Assembly (NCBI GenBank): GCA_965242595.1
Contig: OZ251464.1
Location: 1,550,001-1,614,000, forward strand
Length of the DNA: 64,000 nucleotides
DNA from: SP197 sp965242595
GTDB lineage: Bacteria; Pseudomonadota; Alphaproteobacteria; SP197
Direction of reading: 5' to 3'
The position numbers were made by a program, and so were the translations under genes. Within the stretch, counting starts at the first letter, position 1, and each line of letters starts with the position of its first letter. Positions 17,382 to 25,569 of the stretch are shown here, piece by piece. The notes beneath the pieces were generated by a model that did not search any database, was not told where the DNA came from, and was given only the letters and a program-made list of their open reading frames with translations.

Positions 17382-18065
17382 ATGTTGACGCGCAAACAGC
17401 AGGAACTCCTGCTCTATATCAACGACAGGCTGGCCGGCGACGGCATCTCGCCATCCTTCGACGAGATGAAGGACGCGGTCGGGCTGAAATCCAAATCCGG
17501 CATTCATCGCCTGATCGTGGCGCTGGAGGAACGCGGCTTCATCCACCGCCTGCCCTACCGCGCCCGCGCCCTGGAGGTGCTGAAGCTGCCCGCCGGGCTG
17601 GCGGCGCCTGCCGCCGGCCCCCTCCCCCGTCCGCCGCGCCGCGCCCGCCCTGGCGGCGGCCGGGAACGCCCGCTGACAGGCAACGCCGCCACCCTGGCCC
17701 TTCACGGCAGGATTGCCGCCGGCACGCCGATCGAGGCGTTGAGCGATCCGGAACGAAGCATCGATGTCCCCGCCACCATGGTGGGCAGCCGCGATTGCTT
17801 CGCCCTGGAGATCGAGGGCGATTCGATGATCGATGCCGGCATTTTCGAAGGCGATGTCGTCATCGTGGAACGGGGCGAAAGCGCCGAGAACGGCGCCATC
17901 GTGGTGGCGCTGATCGACGAGCGGGAGGTCACCTTGAAGCGGCTGCGCCGGCGCGGCGATTCCATCGCGCTGGAACCCGCCAACGCCGCCTACGAAACCC
18001 ACATTTTCGGCCCCGACCGGGTCAAGATCCAGGGCCGCCTGGTGGGGCTGCTGCGCCGCTATTGA
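17382..18065 (+). CDS. lexA: LexA repressor
   Basis: Repressor of the SOS DNA-damage response; it self-cleaves when RecA is activated. 227 residues: a winged-helix N-terminus (MLTRKQQELLLYINDRL...SKSGIHRLIVALEERGFI), a Pro/Arg-rich hinge (about 80-105), then the S24 peptidase domain with an Ala-Gly cleavage bond in GRIAAGTP, catalytic Ser in EGDSMIDAGI and Lys in EVTLKRL. GGAGG lies about 10 bp before the ATG. A LexA box overlaps its promoter. The 3' end overlaps the convergent comEC end by about 44 bp. The frame is intact although its neighbours on both sides are broken. Confidence 0.97.
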   Translation: MLTRKQQELLLYINDRLAGDGISPSFDEMKDAVGLKSKSGIHRLIVALEERGFIHRLPYRARALEVLKLPAGLAAPAAGPLPRPPRRARPGGGRERPLTGNAATLALHGRIAAGTPIEALSDPERSIDVPATMVGSRDCFALEIEGDSMIDAGIFEGDVVIVERGESAENGAIVVALIDEREVTLKRLRRRGDSIALEPANAAYETHIFGPDRVKIQGRLVGLLRRY

Positions 18066-19286
18066 GGCAGGCCGGCACCGCGACGGCGCTCAGGGCCGGC
18101 CCGTGGCGCCAGCCGTCGCACGGGAAGCTCGCGAGGAGCATGTCGCCGCTCGCCGTCCGCGCCGCCACCTTGCCCCCAGCGCCAGCGGAAGGCGGCACCG
18201 GCGGACGGGCCGTCGCCAACACCGCCAGCAATGCAGCGATGAGGACCAGCGCCAGCAGCCGCCAGCGATGGCGCCAGAGGCACAGCCATATCAGCGCCAG
18301 CCCATAGGCGAAAGGGAACCACGACGGCACGGCCGCAACGGTCAGCAGGCCGCCGCCCGCGCCCACCGCGGCGGCAACCTCCAGGATCGACGCGATGCCC
18401 CAGCCCATCGGCGCCAACGCCCATCCTTCCAGCCCTGAAGGCATCAGCACCAGCGCCGCCATGCCCCAGGGCATGACCCACAACGCCACCATCGGCACCG
18501 CCAGCATGTTGGCCAAAATCCGCCATAGGTCGCCACGCGCCCGAACAGCGCCAGGGCCAGGGGCGCGGTCGCGGCCGTGGCGATTACCGTGGTCAGAGCG
18601 ATGCCGCCCGCATAGAGGGCGAGGCGAGCCAGGGCGCCGCCCAATGGTCTCGGCGGCGGCGGTGGCGGCACTGCATAGAGGGTGAAGCGAGTCAGGACGC
18701 TGTCCTGAAGCAGCTTCATTCGCCAGCCGCGCAGGGCCTGGTAGGCGGCCACCAGCGCCACCACGGCGGCGAAGGAAAACTGGGAGCCGGTGCTGAACAC
18801 GGCGTGGGGCATGGTCGCCATGATCGCCACGGCCGCCAACGCCACCGGCCACATGGAGATCGCCCGGCGCCCGATCGCCACCGCCGCCACCACGACGCCC
18901 ACCATCGCAAAGGCGCGCTGGGCCGATGCCGGGGCGCCGCTCATCAACAGATAGGCGAAGGCCGCCGCCAACGCCGCCAGGACCGCCCAGATCCTGGTCG
19001 AGAAGCGCAGCGCCAACGGTTCCACGGCCGCCAGCAATGTCCGCGCCACGAAGAAGGCGATGGCGGCCACCAGCCCCAGATGCAGCCCGGAAATGGCCAG
19101 CAGATGGGCGATACCGGCCTTGCGGACCGTCTCCAGCGTGCCGGCATCCACATGGCCGCGCTGGCCAGTCAGCAGGGCGGCGGCGATGCTGCCTTCCCGT
19201 TGGGGCAGCGCCGCCAGGATGCGTCCCCCGGCCTCCAGCCGTATGGCGGCGACGAACTCCACTATCCGGTCGGCCAGGCCCAGCGC
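18022..19286 (-). pseudogene. comEC: ComEC/Rec2-type DNA uptake channel, frameshifted and lacking its 5' part
   Basis: Polytopic membrane protein that moves single-stranded DNA across the inner membrane in transformation. The competence core is clear: LLTGQRGHVDAGT, KAGIAHLLAISGLHLGL, ASAQRAFAM and STGSQFSFAA, with many membrane helices. At about 18518-18526 the frame shifts: after FGRVATYG the continuation ILANMLAVPMVALWVMPWG lies in another frame, consistent with one missing base. Upstream, coding runs directly into a 19-nt poly-G tract (19287-19305), and the usual N-terminal domain (DUF4131, about 200 residues) is not found beyond it. The C-terminus overlaps lexA and is short. Either a real pseudogene or a faulty assembly join. 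Confidence 0.8.
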
Positions 19287-19305
19287 GGGGGGGGGGGGGG
19301 GGGGG
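19287..19305. repeat. 19-nt poly-G tract
   Basis: An uninterrupted run of 19 G at the 5' edge of the recognisable comEC sequence; nothing comparable occurs elsewhere in the window. It would be a phase-variable contingency repeat if real. A false join through poly-G read ends, as seen with two-colour sequencing chemistry, is at least as likely, since coding sequence on the far side does not resume as comEC. Confidence 0.9.
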
Positions 19306-19945
19306 CGTGTTGCAGCGCGCCGACGGCATAGCCGGTGGTGCCGATGGCGGCATGATGGAGCGTACGGCGGGAGGCGGCGGGCGCAGCATTGCCTTCAGCC
19401 TTTGTGTGGGGAATCGGAAAGGTTGACCGTTGGCCGCCATTCCGGCGCATAGCGGCACATGGCGCGGATTCGCCAGGATATATCGGGACTTAGGCGGAAT
19501 GCCGGCGGGCAGCGCTGCCAATCGTCAAGATTCCCCAGGAAGAGTGGGAATCTCAGGTCAGGCAGCCTGCCTCAATAGAGCACGGGGGCGAGGTTGCCGT
19601 CGGCGTCGAGGGCGGGCGGTGGGAGCTTCATGGGCGCCGGTCCCACTCCGTTGAAGGCGGGCGGCAGGGTGGAGCGCAGCGGCTCCTTCAGCACCGACCA
19701 GCAGGCGGCGATCGACAGGGCCAGGAAGTCGGCCGGGCCGTGGGGTCGTGCAGGGTGACGGTGCCCATGACGTCGTCCATCTCGATGGGCGGCGTGTCCG
19801 CCAGCATCTCCGGATCGTTCTCGACCGGCACAGATAGAAGGTCGTCTGCATGGCACGTCCGCTGGCCCCCGCCCAGGGCCGAAGGCAGCTTGCCGGCACG
19901 GCCGGGGCGTGCCAGCTTGTATCTTCGGCAGGGGAAGACGCGGAT
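19306..19945. other. Poorly resolved stretch between comEC and gltX
   Basis: No confident gene in 640 bases. On the minus strand beyond the poly-G tract an open frame of about 60 codons shows no similarity I recognise. A hairpin with an 8-bp stem, AGATTCCC/GGGAATCT (19528-19535, 19546-19553), lies just downstream of a possible small gene (19574-19851). A short palindrome GGCAGCCTGCC sits at 19561-19571, and a 6-bp stem GGCACG/CGTGCC at 19895-19913 is about 30 bp before gltX. No clear promoter for gltX is visible. Frame changes here resemble those in the flanking genes. Confidence 0.5.
19574..19851 (-). other. Possible small gene broken by two frame changes
   Basis: Reading leftward from an ATG at 19851 gives MQTTFYL, then a second frame continues SVPVENDPEMLADTPPI and EMDDVMGTVTLHDPTARP, then a third ends ADFLALSIAACWSVLKEP, LRSTLPPAFNGVGPAPMKL and LDADGNLAPVLY with a stop at 19572-19574. 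Each switch needs one missing base. The pieces have protein-like composition and join into about 93 residues, but I do not recognise the family and no Shine-Dalgarno sequence stands out. It could be a real small gene damaged by the same errors as its neighbours, or chance. Confidence 0.3.
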
Positions 19946-21456
19946 ATGGCAACATCCACAGCCCCTGCCACGACCGTCGTCACCCGCTTCGCGCCCTCGC
20001 CCACCGGCTTTCTTCATATCGGCGGTGCCCGCACGGCGCTTTTCAACTGGCTTTATGCCCGCCATTGCGGCGGCCGCTTCCTGCTCCGCATCGAGGATAC
20101 CGACCGCGCGCGCTCCACCGCCGCCGCCACCGAAGCCATCCTGGACGGCCTGCGCTGGCTGGGGCTGGATTGGGATGGCGACCCCGTCTTTCAGCATACC
20201 CGCGCGCGGCGCCACGCCGAAGCGGCAGCGGAGCTGCTGGCCTCCGGGCGCGCCTATCGCTGCTATTGCACGCCCGCCGAGCTGGCCGCCATGCGCGAGA
20301 AGGCCCGCGCCGAAGGCCGCCCGCAGCGCTACGACGGCCGCTGGCGCGAGCGCGACCCCGGCGATGCGCCGGCGGGCATCGCCCCGGCCATCCGCCTGAA
20401 GGCGCCGCAGACCGGCGAGACCGTGATCCGCGACCTGGTGCAGGGCGAAGTGAAGATCGCCAACGCCCAGCTGGACGATATGGTGCTGCTGCGTTCCGAC
20501 GGCACGCCCACCTATATGCTGGCGGTGGTGGTGGACGACCACGACATGGCCATCACCCACGTGGTGCGCGGCAACGATCATCTCACCAACGCCGCCCGCC
20601 AGCTGCAATTGTTCCGCGCCCTGGGCTGGCCGGCGCCGCATTTCGCCCATGTGCCGCTGATCCACGGCGCCGACGGCGCCAGGCTTTCCAAGCGCCACGG
20701 CGCCATCGGCAGCGAAGCCTATCGCGAGCTGGGCTTTCTGCCCGAAGCCATGCGCAACTATCTGCTGCGGCTGGGCTGGAGCCGTGGCGACGCCGAGATC
20801 GTCAGCGATGCCGAGGCCAGGGCCTGGTTCGACCTTGCCGGCATCGGGCGCTCGCCGGCCCGCTTCGATCTGGCGAAGCTGGAGGCGCTCAACCGCCATT
20901 ATCTCAAGCAGGCCGACGATGGCCGCCTGGCCGGACTGGTGGCCGAAAGGCTGGCGGCGCCGGACCTGGAGGCGGCGCTGGAGACGCTGATGCCGGCGAT
21001 GAAGGCGCGGGCGCGCACCGTGGCGGAGCTGAAGCCGAGCTGGCGGCATTCCTGCTCCCCCCCCGCCCGCCCGCGGCCAAGGCGCAAGCGGTGCTGGGCA
21101 GTGCGAAGAAACTGTTGTTCAGCCTCTATCTTCGGCTGAGAGAGATCAATGACTGGACCCCCGCCGCCCTGGAACAGGCGGTGCGCGATTTTGCCCAAAG
21201 GCGTAGCCTGAAGCTGGGCCAGGTGGCGCAGCCGCTGCGGGTGGCGCTGACCGGCGCCCTGGTCTCGCCGCCGATCTTCGACGTGCTGGCCGCCCTGGGC
21301 CGGGACAAGAGCCTGGCGCGGCTGGAACAAGCGATCGGCCCTCCAACTCTAGAAGAGCTTATACGATGGTATGATTTCGTAATGGAGCGCCCCACCTTCC
21401 GCCCGCCACCGTTTGCGGCTAAATTGGGCGCGCAGGCAGGGAGGAGCAGCCGATGA
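19946..21456 (+). pseudogene. gltX: Glutamyl-tRNA synthetase, one-base frameshift as read
   Basis: Charges tRNA-Glu. The catalytic half is intact: RFAPSPTGFLHIGGART (HIGH motif), RIEDTDRARS, ITHVVRGNDHLTNA and GARLSKRHGA (KMSKS motif). At about 21036-21039 the frame breaks: GAGCTGAAGCCGAGC needs one more G (AAG GCC) to continue into ELAAFLLPP, AKKLLFSLYLRLREINDWTP and the rest of the anticodon-binding domain. Repaired length is about 503 residues, 30-40 more than usual, because a non-conserved tail follows RLEQAI. That tail spans a locally A/T-rich stretch (about 21354-21385). The ATG at 19946 follows AGGGGAAG. The stop overlaps the gltA ATG (ATGA). Confidence 0.88.
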
Positions 21457-22805
21457 CGCAGCATGCGCAAGCCGCCCCCGCGCCCAGCGGCCCGCGCGGG
21501 GCGGGCAGCGTCCACATCACCTGCCCCGAAAGCGGGCGCCGTCTGGCCGAGCTGCCAGTGCTGGCCGGCACGGCGGGTGCCAACGCCATTGATGTGCGCG
21601 GCCTGCACGCCCAGTCCGGGCTTTATACCTACGATCCCGGCTACACCGCCACCGCCAGCTGCGAATCCAAGATCACCTATATCGACGGCGACAAGGGCGA
21701 GCTGCTCTATCGTGGCATCCCCATCGAACAGCTGGCGGAACGGTCCGACTTCATGGAGGTTTGCCACCTGCTGCTGAGCGGCGAGCTGCCCAGCGCGGCA
21801 GAGAAGGAAAATTTCGCCAAATCCATCACTTACCACACGATGCTGCATGAGCAGGTCAGCTTCCTGTTCCGCGGTTTTCGCCGCGATGCCCATCCCATGG
21901 CGCTGATGGTGGGCATCGTCGGCGCGCTTTCGGCCTTCTATCCCGACAGCGGCGAGGTGGACGACCGCCAGCAGCGCCACATCGCCGCCTGCCGCCTGAT
22001 CGCCAAAATGCCGACCATCGCCGCCATGGCCTACAAATGGTCCATCGGCCAGCCCTTCGTCTATCCCCGCAACGATCTGGGCTATGCCGAAAACTTCCTT
22101 TCCATGATGTTCACCGTGCCCTGCGAGAACTATGTCGTGAGCCCGGTGCTGGCCCGGGCCATGGACCTGATGCTGATCCTGCATGCCGACCACGAGCAGA
22201 ACGCCTCCACCTCCACGGTCCGCCTCACCGGCTCGTCGGGGGCCAACCCCTTCGTCTGCATGGCGGCCGGCATCGCCAGCCTGTGGGGGCCGGCCCATGG
22301 TGGGGCCAACGAGGCGGTGTTGAAAATGCTGGAACGGATCGGCAGCTTCGAGCGCATCGGCGAGTTTCTGGACCGCGCCAAGGACAAGGACGATGCCTTC
22401 CGCCTGATGGGCTTCGGCCATCGCATCTACAGGAATTACGACCCGCGCGCCAAAATCATGCGCGACATGTGCCATAAGGTGCTGGACGAGCTGGGGGTGC
22501 GGGAGCGCCCGCATCTGAAGATCGCCATGGAGCTGGAGAAGATCGCCCTGGACGATCCCTACTTCGTCCAGCGCAACCTCTACCCCAATGTCGATTTCTA
22601 TTCGGGCATCATCCTGCACAGCATGGGCATCCCGCGCCGCCTGTTCACGGCGGTGTTCGCGGTGGCCCGCACGGTGGGCTGGGTGGCGCAATGGGCCGAG
22701 ATGCACACCGACCCGTCGCAGAAGATCGGCCGCCCGCGCCAGATCTATTCCGGCCCGCTGCGGCGCGACTATGTCGCGCTGGAAGATAGAGGAGCGCGCG
22801 CGTGA
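21453..22805 (+). CDS. gltA: Citrate synthase
   Basis: Condenses acetyl-CoA with oxaloacetate, the entry step of the citric acid cycle. 450 residues, type II hexameric form, with ESKITYIDGDKGELLYRG, GPAHGGANEAVL (His), MGFGHRIYRNYDPRA (His) and GWVAQWAEMHTDP (Asp region). The N-terminus (MTQHAQAAPAPSGPRGAG) is a short extension. A strong Shine-Dalgarno sequence, AGGGAGGAG, lies 8 bp before the ATG. The gene overlaps gltX upstream (ATGA) and the glyoxalase downstream (GTGA). Confidence 0.97.
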   Translation: MTQHAQAAPAPSGPRGAGSVHITCPESGRRLAELPVLAGTAGANAIDVRGLHAQSGLYTYDPGYTATASCESKITYIDGDKGELLYRGIPIEQLAERSDFMEVCHLLLSGELPSAAEKENFAKSITYHTMLHEQVSFLFRGFRRDAHPMALMVGIVGALSAFYPDSGEVDDRQQRHIAACRLIAKMPTIAAMAYKWSIGQPFVYPRNDLGYAENFLSMMFTVPCENYVVSPVLARAMDLMLILHADHEQNASTSTVRLTGSSGANPFVCMAAGIASLWGPAHGGANEAVLKMLERIGSFERIGEFLDRAKDKDDAFRLMGFGHRIYRNYDPRAKIMRDMCHKVLDELGVRERPHLKIAMELEKIALDDPYFVQRNLYPNVDFYSGIILHSMGIPRRLFTAVFAVARTVGWVAQWAEMHTDPSQKIGRPRQIYSGPLRRDYVALEDRGARA

Positions 22806-23221
22806 AATATCTCCACACCATGGTGCGGATCAGCGACATCGAGGCCTCGCTCGCCTTCTATTGCGACCAGCTGGGGCTGGTGGAACAGCGCCGCTACGAC
22901 AACCGGGAGGGGCGCTTCACGCTGATCTTCCTGGGCGCTCCGGAAAACCCGGAAGCGCAGGTGGAGCTGACCTACAACTGGGATGCGGAAACCTATTCCG
23001 GCGGGCGCAATTTCGGCCATCTGGCCTATGAGGTGGACGATATCTACGCGCTCTGCCAGCGCCTGGCCGCCGCCGGCGTCGCCATCGCCCGCCCGCCCCG
23101 CGACGGACGCATGGCCTTCGTCCGCTCGCCCGACGGCATCTCGGTCGAGCTGTTGCAAAAGGGCGAGGCGCTGGCGCCGGCCGAACCCTGGCTCTCCATG
23201 CCTAGTATCGGTAGTTGGTAG
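22802..23221 (+). CDS. gloA: Lactoylglutathione lyase (glyoxalase I)
   Basis: Vicinal-oxygen-chelate enzyme that detoxifies methylglyoxal as its glutathione adduct. 139 residues in two betaalphabetabetabeta halves; the metal ligands are visible as His in YLHTMVRI, Glu in AQVELTYN, His in NFGHLAYEV and Glu in ISVELLQK. The GTG start at 22802 overlaps the gltA stop (GTGA), which suggests co-translation with citrate synthase. Its TAG stop is one base from the stop of the convergent Rieske oxygenase gene. Confidence 0.9.
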   Translation: MKYLHTMVRISDIEASLAFYCDQLGLVEQRRYDNREGRFTLIFLGAPENPEAQVELTYNWDAETYSGGRNFGHLAYEVDDIYALCQRLAAAGVAIARPPRDGRMAFVRSPDGISVELLQKGEALAPAEPWLSMPSIGSW

Positions 23222-23222
23222 G

Positions 23223-24368
23223 CTAGCCTTCGACGCAGGCCAGGAGATAGCGGGCGAAATCCAGGTTGCTTTTCTCCAGCCAGCTCAGCGGGCCGCCGGC
23301 GGCCAGCGGTGCCTGCACGCCCCGCCACAGCCCTTCGACCACGGCGCGGTCTTCCTCGTTGGTGCGGTCCAGAAAGGCCCTGGCTTCGGCCAGCCGCTCT
23401 TCGAATCCTTTCTCGGCCATCGCCTCCGGCGCAAAGGCCAGGCCATAGCGGATATGCACCTCGCCCGCTGCCAGCGGTTGCAGGCTGAGATACCAGAGAT
23501 GATCGGGCGCCAGCACGAACATATGGGCGGGATAGACGCTGCCCAGCACCGAGGTCTGCCGCATGGCCCCGGCAAGGCGGCGGTTGGCGGCGGGGGCGGT
23601 GCCGATGGGGGCGGCTTCGGTCTTGGTGAACCACTGGAAGGTGAAGGCGGGATCGGCCTCGCCCTCGCCAAAGCGGGTGTCTTCGACCGGGAAATAGGCG
23701 CCGACGGTGCGGCGATGGGCCACCGGCAGATGGTAGCCTTCCATGAAATTCTCGGCCAGCAGCTTCCAGTTGGTCTGCCACACATGTTCCTGGCGATCGA
23801 CCTCGACATAAGCGCCGGCGCCGTAATCGGCGACGATCTCGTCGAGGGCGGAAAGCCGCACCGCCGGCGGGTCGGCATCGGCATCCAGCGTGAGGTAGAT
23901 CCAGCCCTGCCAGATTTCGCAGCGAATCTCCGGCAAAGCGATCGCTGCGGCATCGAAGCCGCGGCTCTTCTCCATATGGCGGGCGGCCAGCAGACGCCCG
24001 TCGAGATCGTAGGTCCAGGCGTGATAGGGGCACACGATCCGCCGGCACGAACCCCGGCCTTCCAGCAGCGCCATCATGCGATGGCGGCAGACATTGGAAA
24101 ACGCCTTCAGCGTGCCGTCGCGCTGGCGCATCACCGCCACCGGCTGGCGCCCGATATGGCAGGCCAGATAATCGCCCGCCGCCGCCAGGCTTTCCGCCCG
24201 CCCGGCGCAATACCAGGCACGGGCGAACACCGTCTCCTGTTCCAGCGCAAAGAAGGCGGGCGAGGCATAGATGGCGGGCGGCATGGCGCTGGCTTTGGCC
24301 AGGGGGCGCCTTGCGGCCCGGCGCAGACGGGCGACGATGGCGCGGGTTTCGGTGTTCAGGCGTGCCAT
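23223..24368 (-). CDS. Rieske [2Fe-2S] oxygenase, alpha subunit; possibly quaternary-ammonium type
   Basis: Two-domain terminal oxygenase. The 381-residue protein has a Rieske cluster site C94-x-H96 (NVCRHRMMA) and C113-x2-H116 (IVCPYHAWTY). The mononuclear iron site is N207-x2-E210-x2-H213-x4-H218 (ENFMEGYHLPVAH). The bridging residue is Glu210, where ring-hydroxylating dioxygenases have Asp; Glu is known from carnitine oxygenase CntA, and the surrounding ENFMExYH resembles betaine demethylases, so a quaternary ammonium substrate is a reasonable guess. No ferredoxin reductase gene is adjacent. GGAGG precedes the ATG at 24368, which is 28 bp after lpxB. Confidence 0.82.
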   Translation of the reverse strand: MARLNTETRAIVARLRRAARRPLAKASAMPPAIYASPAFFALEQETVFARAWYCAGRAESLAAAGDYLACHIGRQPVAVMRQRDGTLKAFSNVCRHRMMALLEGRGSCRRIVCPYHAWTYDLDGRLLAARHMEKSRGFDAAAIALPEIRCEIWQGWIYLTLDADADPPAVRLSALDEIVADYGAGAYVEVDRQEHVWQTNWKLLAENFMEGYHLPVAHRRTVGAYFPVEDTRFGEGEADPAFTFQWFTKTEAAPIGTAPAANRRLAGAMRQTSVLGSVYPAHMFVLAPDHLWYLSLQPLAAGEVHIRYGLAFAPEAMAEKGFEERLAEARAFLDRTNEEDRAVVEGLWRGVQAPLAAGGPLSWLEKSNLDFARYLLACVEG

Positions 24369-24396
24369 GGCGGCCTCCGCTGCGGGGGCGGCGATG

Positions 24397-25569
24397 CTAC
24401 GCCGGCGGCGGCGCCTGGCAAGGGCGCCGGATCAGCTCCAGCACGGCGCGGGCGGCAAGTGTAGAGGGCGATGCGGCGGCGGGCTTCAGCGCCGCCACGA
24501 CCTCGGCCATGGCGCGGCGTTGCCGGTCCGCCCGGGCGGCATCGTCGAGCAGCTCCTCCAGCGCGGCTGTCAGCAGCGGCGCCCGGCAACGTTCCTGGCA
24601 GAATTCGGGCACCGCCTCGCGCCCGGCAACCAGGTTGACCGGCGAGGCGAAGGCCACCTTCACCAGGCGACGGACGATGGCGGCGGTGATCGGATGGGCG
24701 CGGTAGGCGACGACATGCGGCGTGGCCGCCGCCGCCAGATCCAGCGAAACGGTGCCGGAGACGGCCAGCGCCACATCGGCCGCCGCCATGGCGAGGTGGC
24801 GGCAGGGGCCGTCGTCCACGGTGACCGCAAAGCTCCAGCCGCCGGTTTCGCGGGCGATGGCGCCGGCCAGCGCCGGCAGGGTGGGGATGACGGCGCGCAG
24901 GCCCGGCCGCTGCCGCGCCAGGCCTTCGGCCACCTGGCGGAAGAGTGGCAGATGGCGCCCGACCTCGCCCGCCCGACTGCCGGGCAGAAGCGCCAGCAGC
25001 GGCCCCCGCCCGCCCGCCAGCAGTCGGGCGCGCCTTTTCGCCACCGCCGCCGGATCGAAGCTGGCGGCGGCGGCGGGATGGCCGACATAGACCGCATCCA
25101 GCCCTGCCCGCTGCCAATAGGGCGGTTCGAACGGAAACAGCAGCAGCACCCTGTCCGCCACCGCCGCCAGCTTCGCCGCCCGGCCCGGCCGCCAGGCCCA
25201 GACCGTTGGGGCGACATAGTGAATCACCGGAAAGGGCGCGCCGTGGAGGCGGGCGGCCAGGCGGCGGGAGAAGGCCTGCGCGTCGATGGTGACCAGCGCC
25301 GCCGGAGCCATGGCGCGGAGGGCGCGGGCGGTCTGGGCCAGGCGCCGCAGCACCCTGGGGATGCTGGGCACGACTTCGACCAGGCCCATCACCGCCAGAT
25401 CGGCCAGGGGGAAGAGCGAATCGAGGCCTTCCTTCGCCATGGCGTCGCCGCCGACGCCGGCGAAGCGCAGCTGGCCGCCGGTCTCGCGCTTCAACGCCCG
25501 CATGAGGGCGGCGCCCAGCAGGTCGCCGGAAGGCTCGCCGGCGACCAGCGCCACCAGCGGCGCCGTCAC
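24397..25569 (-). CDS. lpxB: Lipid-A-disaccharide synthase
   Basis: Joins UDP-2,3-diacylglucosamine and lipid X to form the lipid A disaccharide, at the inner membrane. 390 residues; family segments include LVAGEPSGDLLGAALM, RFAGVGGDAM, VMGLVEVVPSIP, HYVAPTVWAWRPGRA, FEPPYW, YVGHP and LLPGSRAGEV. It starts with GTG at 25569, overlapping the lpxI stop as GTGA. Last of the lipid A genes in this run. Confidence 0.95.
   Translation of the reverse strand: MTAPLVALVAGEPSGDLLGAALMRALKRETGGQLRFAGVGGDAMAKEGLDSLFPLADLAVMGLVEVVPSIPRVLRRLAQTARALRAMAPAALVTIDAQAFSRRLAARLHGAPFPVIHYVAPTVWAWRPGRAAKLAAVADRVLLLFPFEPPYWQRAGLDAVYVGHPAAAASFDPAAVAKRRARLLAGGRGPLLALLPGSRAGEVGRHLPLFRQVAEGLARQRPGLRAVIPTLPALAGAIARETGGWSFAVTVDDGPCRHLAMAAADVALAVSGTVSLDLAAAATPHVVAYRAHPITAAIVRRLVKVAFASPVNLVAGREAVPEFCQERCRAPLLTAALEELLDDAARADRQRRAMAEVVAALKPAAASPSTLAARAVLELIRRPCQAPPPA

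Noticed and set aside
19528..19553. Rho-independent terminator from the 8-bp-stem hairpin
   Set aside because: No T-run follows on either strand, so I list it only as a hairpin.
21347..21375. gltA promoter with -10 TATGAT
   Set aside because: The -10 is good but no acceptable -35 lies 16-18 bp upstream; kept only as a note under gltX.
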